19,164 nucleotides of DNA from Pseudomonadota bacterium. Its GTDB lineage: Bacteria; Pseudomonadota; Alphaproteobacteria; Acetobacterales; Acetobacteraceae. The notes beneath the pieces are model-generated. The model was not told the origin of the DNA. It searched no databases and saw only the letters and a list, made by a program, of their open reading frames with translations. Of the stretch, positions 12,652-19,164 are shown in pieces. The DNA is taken from positions 1-19,164 of the forward strand of contig JAKBCH010000035.1 in the NCBI GenBank assembly GCA_021808055.1. Direction: 5' to 3'. Position numbers and translations under genes: made by a program. Positions within the stretch are counted from its first letter, which is position 1. Each line of letters starts with the position of its first letter.

Positions 12652-15354
12652 ATGTCCGGCACCACCATTACATTGAGCGGCATCTCTGCGGTCCAGCTTG
12701 CTGCTGCTGGGCTTGGGCCTGTTACGGTGGCGGCAGGTGTCAGCGTCGTGCTTTCAGGGAGTGTCGCGGCGGATAACAGCCTGGCCAGCGCCGTTTATGG
12801 CGGGGTCGGAGTGGGCTGGAGCCTGCTGAACGAAGGCAGCCTGGAAGCAAATATTACGCTTGCCTCGGGCGCGGCGGTTGGGGCGGGGCTGCGGCTTTTG
12901 GGCACGGGCAGCGTTACCAATGGGCTTGCCGGGCTGGTTCAGGGCAATGAGGCCGGGCTGGCGCTGCTGGCCGGTGGCAATATGGTGAACCGGGGCATTA
13001 TTTCCGGCGGCATGGGCACCAACAGCACCGGGCTTGGGCGGGTTGGTGTGCAGCTTGGCGGTGGCACGCTGGTGAATGAGGGGTTGGTTGAAGGCGGGGC
13101 CTATGGGGTGAGCCTGAGTGCCGCCGCACTGGTAACGAATAACGGTCAGATTTCGGGTGGCGAGGCCGGGGTGATGATGGCCACCGGCGGCGTGCTGGCC
13201 AATGTGGCGGGTGCGGCCATTACAGGCGGTGCCGCGGGGGTGGTGTTGCAGGCAGGGGCCAGCCTGGCCAATGCGGGCAGCATCGCCGCCACGCTCAGCG
13301 GTGCCGGGCATGAGGGCGTGTTGCTGGCCGGCGGCGCGTATTTTTCCAACACCGGCAGCATCAGCGGTTTTAAAGGCGTTTATGGCGATACCGGCACAGC
13401 AACGCTGGTAAATGGCGGGCTGATCGAGAGCGGCGGCACGCTGGGCCTGTTTCTACCTTCTTCGGGTTATAGCTTTGTCAGCGGTGCGGCGGTGATGCTC
13501 ACCAACGCCAGCGTGACCAATTTTGGCGTTATCCGGGGCAATGATGTGCCGCAGAATACGCTGATGCAGGCGGGCTCGGCGGGTAGTGGACTGGTTTTGG
13601 GCGCTGGCACGCTGGATAATTTTGGCACCCTCGCGGGCGGCGGCGGGGCCTATGCCACCCATGGCGGGGCGGCGACGATGCTGTTTGGCGGCTCGTTGAT
13701 GAACAGCGGCAGCATTCTGGGGGGCAATGGCATTGTCTCTGGCGGAGACGGTGTGGTGCTGAATAACGGCGCTACGCTGGTGAACCAGGGACAGATAACC
13801 GGCGGCATCGGTCCGAAATATCTCTGGAATGTGGGGCTCGGCGCGGGCGCAGCACTTTACAACGGCGTGCTTGAGAATGCGGGGATGCTCTCCGGCGGCG
13901 GGCAGCAGCTCATGGGGCTGTGGATGGGCGGCGGCCAAGCCGTGAACACCGGCACCATCATTGGCCATGCGGCCGTGGCCATGCAAGGTGGCGCGTTGGA
14001 AAATGACGGGCTGATCTCCGGCACCGCCATTGGCGTTGATCTGGCGGGCAGAAGCTTTTTGAACGCGGGCACGCTGGTGGGGAGCTACGCCGTTTATATG
14101 GCCGATACAGGCGCGCAGCTTGGCGTGACGGCAGGAGCGGTGTTTGAAGGCAAGGTGGCCGACCATGCGGGCAACGCCACCTTGTTACTAACAGGTGCGG
14201 TGGCGGGTACGCTGGATATGGGCGCGAGCTTTTCCGGCTTTGGCGATATTTCCTTTGCGGCGGGGGCGGATTGGGCCTTGGCGGGCGGCGTGGCGCAGCT
14301 TGCGGCTGGAGAGCAGATCAACGGGTTTCAAGGCAACGACACGCTGCTGCTGGAAGGTTTCACCGCCAGTAGCGAAAGTTTGGTGTCTGGCACCGGGTTG
14401 GTGTTGGGTTCTGGCAGCACCAGCGTCACGCTGGATGTCCAGGCCAGCGCGCCGCTTGTTGTAAATGATGTAGCGCAGGGCACGGAAATTGTAATCTGTT
14501 ACCGGCGCGGCACGATGATTCAGACCATGCGCGGCGAGCAGGATGTGGCAACGCTGAAAGTTGGCGATGCGCTGCCCACGCGTTTTGGCGGGGTGCGGCG
14601 GATAAAGTGGATCGGTTGGCAGCGTTATGCGCCGAAAGATGTGCGCGGCAACCGGGAACGAATCCCGATCTGCATCCAGCCCGGCGCATTGGGGCAAGGG
14701 CTGCCGCAGCGGGCGCTTTTTGTTTCCCCCGGCCATTCCATGCTGCTGGATGATGTTTTGGTTCTGGCCCGCGCCTTGGTGAATGGGGTAACCATTACCC
14801 AGGACGATGATGGGGCAGGGGCGGAATATTTTCTGCCGGAGCTGGAGGCGCATGACTGCCTGCTGGCTGAGGGCGCCTGGAGCGAGAGCTTTGCCGACGG
14901 CCCCGGCTTGCGCCGCCAGTTTCATAACCATGCGGAGTTTCTTGCGCTGTTCAAGGGGTATTGCGAGCCGGGCGAGATCGCCCTTTGCGCGCCCAGACCA
15001 TTGCAGGGCGTGGCGTTAGAAGCGGCTTTGCGCCCGATATTGGCTCGTGCCAGAGCCAGGCCGGGGGTATTAAGGGGCTGTGTGGATGTGGCGGATGGGT
15101 GGCATATTGAAGGTTGGGCGCAAGATGTAGCCTGGCCGGAATTTCCACAGCTTTTGGAATTTTACGCGGGAAGCCGCAAGCTGGGTGAGGCATTAGCTTG
15201 CCATTTCCGGGAAGATTTAGCCAGAGAGGGCATTGGCATCGGGCGGGCGGCATTCAGCTTTCTGGCCCCGCGACGCTTTAAACCGGAAAACCTGCTTGTC
15301 CGCCGCGCGGGAGATGGTGCCGCGATTTACCCCGCCATCCGCCGCGCCGCCTGA
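12652..15354 (+). CDS. beta-helix repeat protein with C-terminal Hint_2 domain
   Basis: This 900-residue protein has three parts. Residues about 1-560 are glycine/alanine/asparagine-rich degenerate repeats of 20-45 residues built on 'G-[VL]-x-L-x-x-G-G-x-L-x-N-x-G-x-I-x-G' (e.g. 'GVMMATGGVLANVAGAAITGG', 'LNNGATLVNQGQITGG'), the look of a right-handed beta-helix passenger. About 560-615 is a linker. A Hint_2 domain starts at C616 ('ICYRRGTMIQTMRGEQDV') and includes 'LKVGDALPTRFGG', 'VSPGHSMLL' (H695) and 'ELEAHDCLLAEGAWSESF' (H734). Hint domains perform N-S acyl shifts and self-cleavage; activity here is unproven. The tail (about 750-900) has 'GCVDVADGWHIEGWAQD' and 'GIGIGRAAFSF'. No Sec signal peptide or outer-membrane barrel is visible, so export would need another route. 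Start chosen by strong Shine-Dalgarno. Confidence 0.88.
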   Translation: MSGTTITLSGISAVQLAAAGLGPVTVAAGVSVVLSGSVAADNSLASAVYGGVGVGWSLLNEGSLEANITLASGAAVGAGLRLLGTGSVTNGLAGLVQGNEAGLALLAGGNMVNRGIISGGMGTNSTGLGRVGVQLGGGTLVNEGLVEGGAYGVSLSAAALVTNNGQISGGEAGVMMATGGVLANVAGAAITGGAAGVVLQAGASLANAGSIAATLSGAGHEGVLLAGGAYFSNTGSISGFKGVYGDTGTATLVNGGLIESGGTLGLFLPSSGYSFVSGAAVMLTNASVTNFGVIRGNDVPQNTLMQAGSAGSGLVLGAGTLDNFGTLAGGGGAYATHGGAATMLFGGSLMNSGSILGGNGIVSGGDGVVLNNGATLVNQGQITGGIGPKYLWNVGLGAGAALYNGVLENAGMLSGGGQQLMGLWMGGGQAVNTGTIIGHAAVAMQGGALENDGLISGTAIGVDLAGRSFLNAGTLVGSYAVYMADTGAQLGVTAGAVFEGKVADHAGNATLLLTGAVAGTLDMGASFSGFGDISFAAGADWALAGGVAQLAAGEQINGFQGNDTLLLEGFTASSESLVSGTGLVLGSGSTSVTLDVQASAPLVVNDVAQGTEIVICYRRGTMIQTMRGEQDVATLKVGDALPTRFGGVRRIKWIGWQRYAPKDVRGNRERIPICIQPGALGQGLPQRALFVSPGHSMLLDDVLVLARALVNGVTITQDDDGAGAEYFLPELEAHDCLLAEGAWSESFADGPGLRRQFHNHAEFLALFKGYCEPGEIALCAPRPLQGVALEAALRPILARARARPGVLRGCVDVADGWHIEGWAQDVAWPEFPQLLEFYAGSRKLGEALACHFREDLAREGIGIGRAAFSFLAPRRFKPENLLVRRAGDGAAIYPAIRRAA

Positions 15355-15360
15355 TCAGGC
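15349..15360. other. palindrome containing both stop codons of convergent genes
   Basis: GCCTGATCAGGC is a perfect 12-base palindrome. Its centre TGATCA is the TGA of the Hint gene (15352-15354) on the plus strand and the TGA of the DUF2188-like gene (15357-15355) on the minus strand. With no loop and no T-run it is not a standard terminator. Confidence 0.5.
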
Positions 15361-15594
15361 CTCCACATCGGTTTGCGGGCGGTCGATCCCCAGGATGTTT
15401 TCGGTGTGCCACACGCCATCTTCGGTCTCGTACATAATAAGCCCCGTTTCGCCGGGCACGCGCTGCTCATGCGCCACGCGGCGCGCAGCTTTCAGCGCGG
15501 CTTCATGCGTGGGGTAAGTTTCGGAGTAGCTGCCATTCAGCGTGTAGGCGAAGCCGCCGTCATGCGGAACGACTTTATAATGCGCGATGCTCAT
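15355..15594 (-). CDS. small DUF2188-like protein
   Basis: This 79-residue protein resembles DUF2188: 'YKVVPHDGGFAYTLNG' (the 'V-x-PH-x-GGWAV' opening) then 'SYSETYPTHEAALKAARRVAHEQ', where an aromatic/threonine turn leads into an alanine-rich helix, and a final strand 'TGLIMYETEDGVWHTENI'. It is a small cytoplasmic alpha/beta protein whose role is unknown in any organism that I can name. GGGAGAG stands eight bases before the ATG. It is downstream of the tandem GNAT gene on the same strand, 39 bases away, so it may share its transcript. Its TGA abuts the TGA of the Hint gene on the opposite strand in TGATCA (15352-15357). Confidence 0.75.
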   Translation of the reverse strand: MSIAHYKVVPHDGGFAYTLNGSYSETYPTHEAALKAARRVAHEQRVPGETGLIMYETEDGVWHTENILGIDRPQTDVEA

Positions 15595-15633
15595 TTCGCT
15601 CTCCCATGAGAAATCATCTTTAATATAAGGCGT

Positions 15634-16659
15634 TCAGCGTAGCCTTGCCATGGTCAAACTATCGGCATAGGCGCCATTGCGGAACACATCCCCGCGTATC
15701 CGGCCCTCGGCCTCAAAGCCGAAGGTTTCGTAAAGCCGGATGGCGTGGTGGTTATCCGCCATGACCGCAAGGTCCACCCGCGCGAGGCCCAGCCAGTTAT
15801 CCGCGATGTCCAGCGCCGCGGCGAGGAGGGCGTGGCCGATGCCCTGGCCGTGATACGCATCATGCACCACCAGCGCCGGGAGATAGGCCGAATGCAGCCT
15901 GCGGCCCTTGCCAGGTGTGAGCATCGCAAAGCCGGTCAGCCTGCCCTCCACCACCGCGCCGATAACGTGCGAGCCATCCTCCGGTTGCACGATATGCTTC
16001 AGGCTTTCCTCGGTAACGAAAGGTGTGACCAATGTGCCATGGCGCACGCCGGGCTGGTTCATGATCTCCGCAAGAGCGGCGATATCCTCCGGTTCCACAG
16101 CGCGCAGGGTGAAGGGCTTACGAGCCGTGGGGGCTGGCCGTGGCGGTGGACGAGATTGATCCACCGCCACGCCGGGGCGCAAACGAGCCATGAAATGGCA
16201 ATCCGCCAGCACGCCATCCTGCATGGCGTAATGGCGTGGGGAGGCCTCAATCTCGAAACCCATAGACTTATACAGCATGATTGCGGCCTCGTTATTCACG
16301 AACACGCCGAGATCAAGTCTTTTCAGGTTCAACCAATTATCCGCCATGTCCAGCAATGCTGTGAGCAGGGTGCGGGCAATGCCCTGACGGCGGGCTTCTT
16401 CCGCCACCATCAGCCCCAGGCTGCCGGTATGGGCAAGGCGCGCAAGGCTTCGCCGGCCGAGACTGGCTTCGCCCAGCACCGCGCCATCGGCCCCGCAGGC
16501 CACCAGGGAAATGCGGGCTTCCGTGCTGCAGCAGAACCGGGCGGATTCCGTGAGGCTGGTGAATGGCAAGCCATCCGTGAAGCGCCTTACGCTCGGCTGA
16601 TTATAGATGCGGTTGATTGCCTGAGTGTCTGCCCTCGTGGCGGGGCGGAGGCTGATCAC
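15634..16659 (-). CDS. tandem-domain GNAT acetyltransferase
   Basis: This 341-residue protein holds two GNAT folds in a row (about 1-160 and 187-341) joined by a Pro/Arg-rich linker ('SRPPPRPAPTARK'). The halves are clearly related: 'RRQGIARTLLTALLDMADNW' against 'HGQGIGHALLAAALDIADNW', and 'NNEAAIMLYKSMGFE' against 'DNHHAIRLYETFGFE'. These are motif A (acetyl-CoA pyrophosphate binding) and motif B. Domain 1 fits [QR]xxGx[GA] (RRQGIA); domain 2 has His at the first place (HGQGIG), so its acetyl-CoA binding may differ. Both halves resemble PhnO/YhhY-type N-acetyltransferases; the substrate is unknown. The start is GTG (16659-16657), overlapping the TGA of the upstream small gene (GTGA), implying coupling. 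Confidence 0.9.
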   Translation of the reverse strand: MISLRPATRADTQAINRIYNQPSVRRFTDGLPFTSLTESARFCCSTEARISLVACGADGAVLGEASLGRRSLARLAHTGSLGLMVAEEARRQGIARTLLTALLDMADNWLNLKRLDLGVFVNNEAAIMLYKSMGFEIEASPRHYAMQDGVLADCHFMARLRPGVAVDQSRPPPRPAPTARKPFTLRAVEPEDIAALAEIMNQPGVRHGTLVTPFVTEESLKHIVQPEDGSHVIGAVVEGRLTGFAMLTPGKGRRLHSAYLPALVVHDAYHGQGIGHALLAAALDIADNWLGLARVDLAVMADNHHAIRLYETFGFEAEGRIRGDVFRNGAYADSLTMARLR

Positions 16660-16847
16660 GGTGCGGCATCTTGGGCGGGGGGTGGCATGATGGCCGCTTT
16701 CCCGCCTTCGATCACCACCGGGCGAAAGCCACGCGGCGGCCTTTGCGGTTCACGCCGTGCGCGGGCACGGGTGCGCGCGATGGCGGCGGCAAAACCGAGC
16801 CCGGCGGCACAGATTGTTAAAAGCAGCAACAAGGCCAGCGGGGACAT
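16656..16847 (-). CDS. 63-residue single-span membrane protein
   Basis: The product starts 'MSPLALLLLLTICAAGLGFA', one hydrophobic helix of about 18 residues right at the N-terminus, followed by a strongly basic stretch ('ARTRARARREPQRPPRGFR') and a proline-rich tail. By the positive-inside rule the N-terminus faces the periplasm and the basic part the cytoplasm. I do not recognise a family. Evidence that it is a gene: AGGAG eight bases before the ATG, and a stop that overlaps the GTG start of the GNAT gene. An upstream in-frame ATG (16982) adds 45 residues that run through a terminator hairpin and is not used. The Shine-Dalgarno lies in an inverted repeat (16852-16859 with 16875-16882), so translation may be controlled. 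Confidence 0.65.
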   Translation of the reverse strand: MSPLALLLLLTICAAGLGFAAAIARTRARARREPQRPPRGFRPVVIEGGKAAIMPPPAQDAAP

Positions 16848-16851
16848 GCAA

Positions 16852-16882
16852 AAAGCTCCTCTGAGTAACGGGCGGGAGCTTT
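16852..16882 (-). promoter_or_regulatory. hairpin sequestering the ribosome-binding site of the 63-residue protein
   Basis: On the minus strand AAAGCTCC (16882-16875) and GGAGCTTT (16859-16852) form a perfect 8-bp stem around a 15-base loop. The right arm includes the GGAG of the Shine-Dalgarno for the ATG at 16847. TTTTTG follows the stem, so it could also act as a weak terminator. Confidence 0.45.
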
Positions 16883-16886
16883 GTGC

Positions 16887-16921
16887 AAAAACAAACCCCG
16901 CCGGAAGGATCGGGCGGGGTT
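16887..16921 (-). terminator. intrinsic terminator on the minus strand
   Basis: AACCCCGCC (16921-16913), a ten-base loop and GGCGGGGTT (16902-16894) make a perfect 9-bp stem. On the minus strand it continues into TGTTTTT (16893-16887), a good U-tail; on the plus strand no T-run follows, which fixes the orientation. Confidence 0.8.
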
Positions 16922-17037
16922 GGCAGGCTAGGCTTGAAAATTCATCTTCAACCTGTCCGCAACCCCGCGCGCAGCCATACATTGCCCATAATCATGGCAA
17001 AGGCGCTGCGAAGATGGGTTCGGCTGGGTTTCATAAT
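16887..17037 (-). ncRNA. candidate structured RNA (leader or small RNA) ending in a terminator
   Basis: A minus-strand transcript from a promoter-like pair (TTGGCA 17072-17067, 17 bases, TAGCCT 17049-17044) would start near 17037. It then folds into nested stems: AAGATG-type arm 17016-17011 with 16948-16943, CGCAGC 17010-17005 with 16975-16970, and TTGCC 17000-16996 with 16986-16982. A 9-bp terminator (16894-16921) ends it, about 150 bases later. I do not recognise it as 6S, SRP, tmRNA or a known riboswitch. It may be a free small RNA or the leader of the 63-residue protein gene. Confidence 0.4.
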
Positions 17038-17041
17038 GAAA
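17029..17041. promoter_or_regulatory. 13-base palindrome TTTCATAATGAAA
   Basis: TTTCAT and ATGAAA are perfect inverted arms about a central A. The site covers the predicted start of the minus-strand RNA and lies about 80 bases upstream of the expected sigma-54 start for the dehydrogenase gene, so it could serve as an operator or activator site. Confidence 0.35.
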
Positions 17042-17056
17042 CGAGGCTAACGAGGA

Positions 17057-17103
17057 AAATATGTTTTGCCAACCACATATTTGCGCATGGCACTTGTTTT
17101 GCA
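17057..17103 (+). promoter_or_regulatory. sigma-54 promoter with adjacent inverted repeat, upstream of the SDR gene
   Basis: TGGCACTTGTTTTGCA (17088-17103) matches the RpoN consensus TGGCAC-N5-TTGC[AT], with GG (17089-17090) and GC (17101-17102) exactly ten bases apart. Transcription would start near 17114, 35 bases before the dehydrogenase ATG. Five bases upstream of the -24 element lies a perfect inverted repeat AAATATG-N12-CATATTT (17057-17082), a likely protein-binding site that also overlaps the -35 box of the opposing minus-strand promoter. Confidence 0.65.
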
Positions 17104-17148
17104 GGCGGATAAGCTCTTCTCTTCAGGACAGCGCATAAAGGAGTGGTG

Positions 17149-17841
17149 ATGAGTATAAAGCGTGATAGGAAGCACATCCTTATCGTTGGGGCGTCGCGCG
17201 GCCTTGGGCTGGGGCTGACCAAGGAGTTTCTGCGCCGCGACTATCACGTTACCGCCACGGTTCGCGCGGCCATTTCCGGCGGCGGGCTCGATGAATATTA
17301 CGAGCAACTGACGCTGGACACGCTGGATATCAACAGCCCCGGTTTAGCTGAGGCGTTTCTGGCGCGGATGAAGAATGAAATCTTCGATGTGGTGGTGCTG
17401 AACGCCGGCATTTACGGCCCGCGTGAAAAGAGCCTGAGCGCAAGCACCGTGGAGGATATCTCGCATGTGATGATGACCAATGCCATCAACCCGGTGCGCC
17501 TGGCGGAGCGGCTGGTGCCGATGCTGCGGCCGGAAACCGGGGTGCTGGCTTTTATCTCCTCTGCCCTTGGCAGCCTGGAGCTGAACGCCAATGATGGCAG
17601 CGAGCTTTATTGCGCCAGCAAGGCGATGCTGAACCGGCTTAGCCGCTCCTTCGCCACGACATATGATTACCTGACCATCGTGAACCTGCATCCGGGCTGG
17701 GTGCGCACGGAGCTGGGTGGGCTGGACGCGCCGCTGGACGTGGAGACGAGCGCGCGTGGCATGGCCGATGTGCTGGAAAGCCGCGCCGGGGCGGGTGGGC
17801 ATGAATTTCTGGATTATCGCGGCAAGATTGTGCCTTGGTGA
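17149..17841 (+). CDS. short-chain dehydrogenase/reductase (SDR)
   Basis: This 230-residue protein is a classical-type SDR with a cofactor-binding 'GASRGLGLG' (14-22, the TGxxxGxG position), 'LNAGIYG' for the NAG motif, and the catalytic 'YCASK' (Y154, K158) with serines at 137-138 in 'FISSALGS'. It resembles the C-factor/CsgA-like group of short SDRs, which lack a long C-terminal substrate region; substrate and cofactor preference are not readable from sequence. The ATG at 17149 is chosen over two in-frame GTGs just before it because AAGGAG (17138-17143) is spaced five bases away. It appears to be transcribed from a sigma-54 promoter (17088-17103), which would tie it to an enhancer-binding activator and a particular nutritional or developmental signal. 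prfC follows after 44 bases. Confidence 0.92.
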   Translation: MSIKRDRKHILIVGASRGLGLGLTKEFLRRDYHVTATVRAAISGGGLDEYYEQLTLDTLDINSPGLAEAFLARMKNEIFDVVVLNAGIYGPREKSLSASTVEDISHVMMTNAINPVRLAERLVPMLRPETGVLAFISSALGSLELNANDGSELYCASKAMLNRLSRSFATTYDYLTIVNLHPGWVRTELGGLDAPLDVETSARGMADVLESRAGAGGHEFLDYRGKIVPW

Positions 17842-17850
17842 GGGGCCTGG

Positions 17851-17879
17851 TTGGTTTAAACGCAAAATCTTGCTAGAGC
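17851..17879 (+). promoter_or_regulatory. candidate prfC promoter, leaderless geometry
   Basis: TTGGTT (17851-17856), a 17-base spacer and TAGAGC (17874-17879) precede the prfC ATG at 17886 by six bases. The expected first base of the transcript is therefore the A of the start codon, and no Shine-Dalgarno is present in AGCGCCGCG. The match is moderate. Confidence 0.45.
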
Positions 17880-17885
17880 GCCGCG

Positions 17886-19164
17886 ATGGACCAGGCCCTG
17901 CACCAGAGCGAGGCGGCTGCCGGGGTTCCCCCGCGCCGGACTTTCGCGATCATCTCCCACCCGGACGCCGGTAAAACCACGCTGACCGAGAAGCTGTTGC
18001 TGTTCGGAGGGGCGATCCGCGAGGCGGGGATGGTGAAGGCGCGGCAGGACCGGCGGCAGACGCGCTCTGACTGGATGAAGATCGAACGCCAGCGCGGTAT
18101 TTCCGTGACCTCTTCGGTGATGACCTTCGAGTTCGGCGGGGCGGTGTTCAACCTGCTGGATACGCCAGGCCATGAGGATTTCTCCGAGGATACCTACCGC
18201 ACGCTCACCGCCGTTGATTCAGCGGTGATGGTGATCGACGCCGCCAAGGGCATAGAGTTGCAGACCAAGAAATTGTTCGAGGTTTGCCGTCTGCGGAATA
18301 TCCCCATCACCACCTTCATCAACAAGATCGACCGAGAGGGTCAGAACCCGTTCGCGCTGCTGGATGAGATTGCGGATACGCTGGCGCTGGATATCTGCCC
18401 GATGGTCTGGCCGATCGGTTCCGGCGGGTTGTTCCGGGGCTGCTATAACCTGGGCAACGACAAGCTGGTCTCCGCCAAGAAGCCTGGCGAGGACGGCCCG
18501 GCGCAGAGCTTCGCCATCCCGGCTGACCAGCAGGCGCAATTGGATGAGGATGTGGAGCTGATCCGCGCCGCCTATCCGGAGTTTGACCGTCAATCCTTCG
18601 AGGAAGGACATTTAACGCCGGTTTATTTCGGCTCGGCGCTTAAGGATTATTCTGTGCGCGAGCTGCTGGAAGGGCTGGTGGCCAATGCGCCGCCGCCGCA
18701 GCCGCGCGCGACCGATGTGCGCGAGGTGGCGCCGGAGGAAAAGCCGGTGACCGGCTTCGTGTTCAAGGTGCAGGCGAATATGGATCCGCAGCACCGCGAC
18801 CGCATTGCGTTCACCCGCATCTGCTCCGGCAAATTCACCCGCGGCATGAAGCTCAACCATTCGCGCACCGGCAAGCCGATGGCGATCCAGGCGCCGATCT
18901 TCTTCTTCGCCCAGGACCGATCCCTGGCGGAAGAGGCGTTTCCGGGCGACATTATCGGCATCCCCAACCATGGCACGCTGCGGGTGGGCGATACGCTGAC
19001 CGAGGGCGAGAAATTGCGCTTCACCGGTATTCCGGATTTCGCCCCGGAAATCCTGCGCCGCGTGCGCCTGGCCGACCCGATGAAGGCCAAGCAGATGCGC
19101 AAGGCGCTGGAGGATCTGGCGGAAGAGGGCGTGACCCAGGTGTTCCGCCCGATGACCGGGGCGG
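17886..19164 (+). CDS. prfC: peptide chain release factor 3 (RF3), 3' end outside window
   Basis: The first 426 codons of a translational GTPase are present; the full family length is about 530, so roughly 100 residues are missing at the right edge. G1 is 'SHPDAGKTT' (24-32), G3 'DTPGHEDF' (from D92) and G4 NKID (146-149). 'QRGISVTSSVM' (the switch I region) and 'GQNPFALLDEIADTL' distinguish RF3 from EF-G. RF3 recycles RF1 or RF2 from the ribosome after peptide release. The N-terminus carries about 16 extra residues before the GTPase core. No Shine-Dalgarno is seen, and a promoter-like pair ends six bases before the ATG, so the mRNA may be leaderless. It follows the SDR gene in the same direction but seems to have its own promoter. 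Confidence 0.95.
   Translation, partial: MDQALHQSEAAAGVPPRRTFAIISHPDAGKTTLTEKLLLFGGAIREAGMVKARQDRRQTRSDWMKIERQRGISVTSSVMTFEFGGAVFNLLDTPGHEDFSEDTYRTLTAVDSAVMVIDAAKGIELQTKKLFEVCRLRNIPITTFINKIDREGQNPFALLDEIADTLALDICPMVWPIGSGGLFRGCYNLGNDKLVSAKKPGEDGPAQSFAIPADQQAQLDEDVELIRAAYPEFDRQSFEEGHLTPVYFGSALKDYSVRELLEGLVANAPPPQPRATDVREVAPEEKPVTGFVFKVQANMDPQHRDRIAFTRICSGKFTRGMKLNHSRTGKPMAIQAPIFFFAQDRSLAEEAFPGDIIGIPNHGTLRVGDTLTEGEKLRFTGIPDFAPEILRRVRLADPMKAKQMRKALEDLAEEGVTQVFRPMTGA

Noticed and set aside
12652..14300. CRISPR array or DNA-level tandem repeat.
   Set aside because: The repetition is at the protein level (degenerate beta-helix rungs); repeat units vary in length and DNA sequence and there are no constant repeats with unique spacers.
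15349..15360. Bidirectional terminator between the Hint and DUF2188-like genes.
   Set aside because: The palindrome has no loop and no T-run on either strand; its symmetry follows largely from two TGA stops back to back.
15745..17112. 455-codon open frame on the plus strand.
   Set aside because: It lies antisense to the tandem GNAT and membrane protein genes, has no recognisable domain, and is an expected by-product of GC-rich coding DNA.

Overview
The window is a GC-rich, gene-dense piece of an alphaproteobacterial chromosome. It most resembles the acetic-acid/acidophile group (Acetobacteraceae). The reasons are the rpsT-dnaA-dnaN-recF order, a bifunctional HldE, an FlbT flagellar regulator, an archaeal-type phosphatidylserine decarboxylase next to pssA, and a beta-helix protein ending in a Hint_2 domain, a combination I associate with that family. 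The genus cannot be fixed from sequence alone. No rRNA, tRNA, insertion sequence or CRISPR array was seen.

Layout. Positions 1-1546 (minus) hold the start of a probable GNAT acetyltransferase and hldE (ADP-heptose for lipopolysaccharide). Divergent from it, 1613-3629 is a tightly overlapping run of hslO (Hsp33), a lipoprotein gene and a small cupin gene. rpsT (3715-3984) follows, closed by two hairpin terminators. A 381-base AT-rich gap leads into the replication block dnaA, dnaN and recF, followed by a TIGR00282 metallophosphoesterase and flbT. A LOG-family phosphoribohydrolase lies convergent to flbT. From 10061 to 12593 a membrane-anchored Ig-like/LysM protein precedes psd and pssA, the two steps from CDP-diacylglycerol to phosphatidylethanolamine. 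The large Hint protein (12652-15354) has its own promoter. On the minus strand, 15355-16847 encodes a DUF2188-like protein, a tandem GNAT protein and a 63-residue membrane protein. An unusually structured, gene-free stretch (16848-17148) separates these from a short-chain dehydrogenase; prfC (release factor 3) runs off the right edge.

Most genes are ordinary housekeeping genes. The points that deserve a second look are: recF has no ATG/GTG/TTG start where its conserved N-terminus begins, but an ACG at exactly the right residue; the 16848-17148 gap carries a near-consensus sigma-54 promoter on one strand and, on the other, a terminator-ended structured RNA with a possible alternative pairing and a sequestered ribosome-binding site; three GANTC sites cluster before dnaN; and the Hint/beta-helix protein is a large, apparently self-contained surface or exported protein of unknown role.
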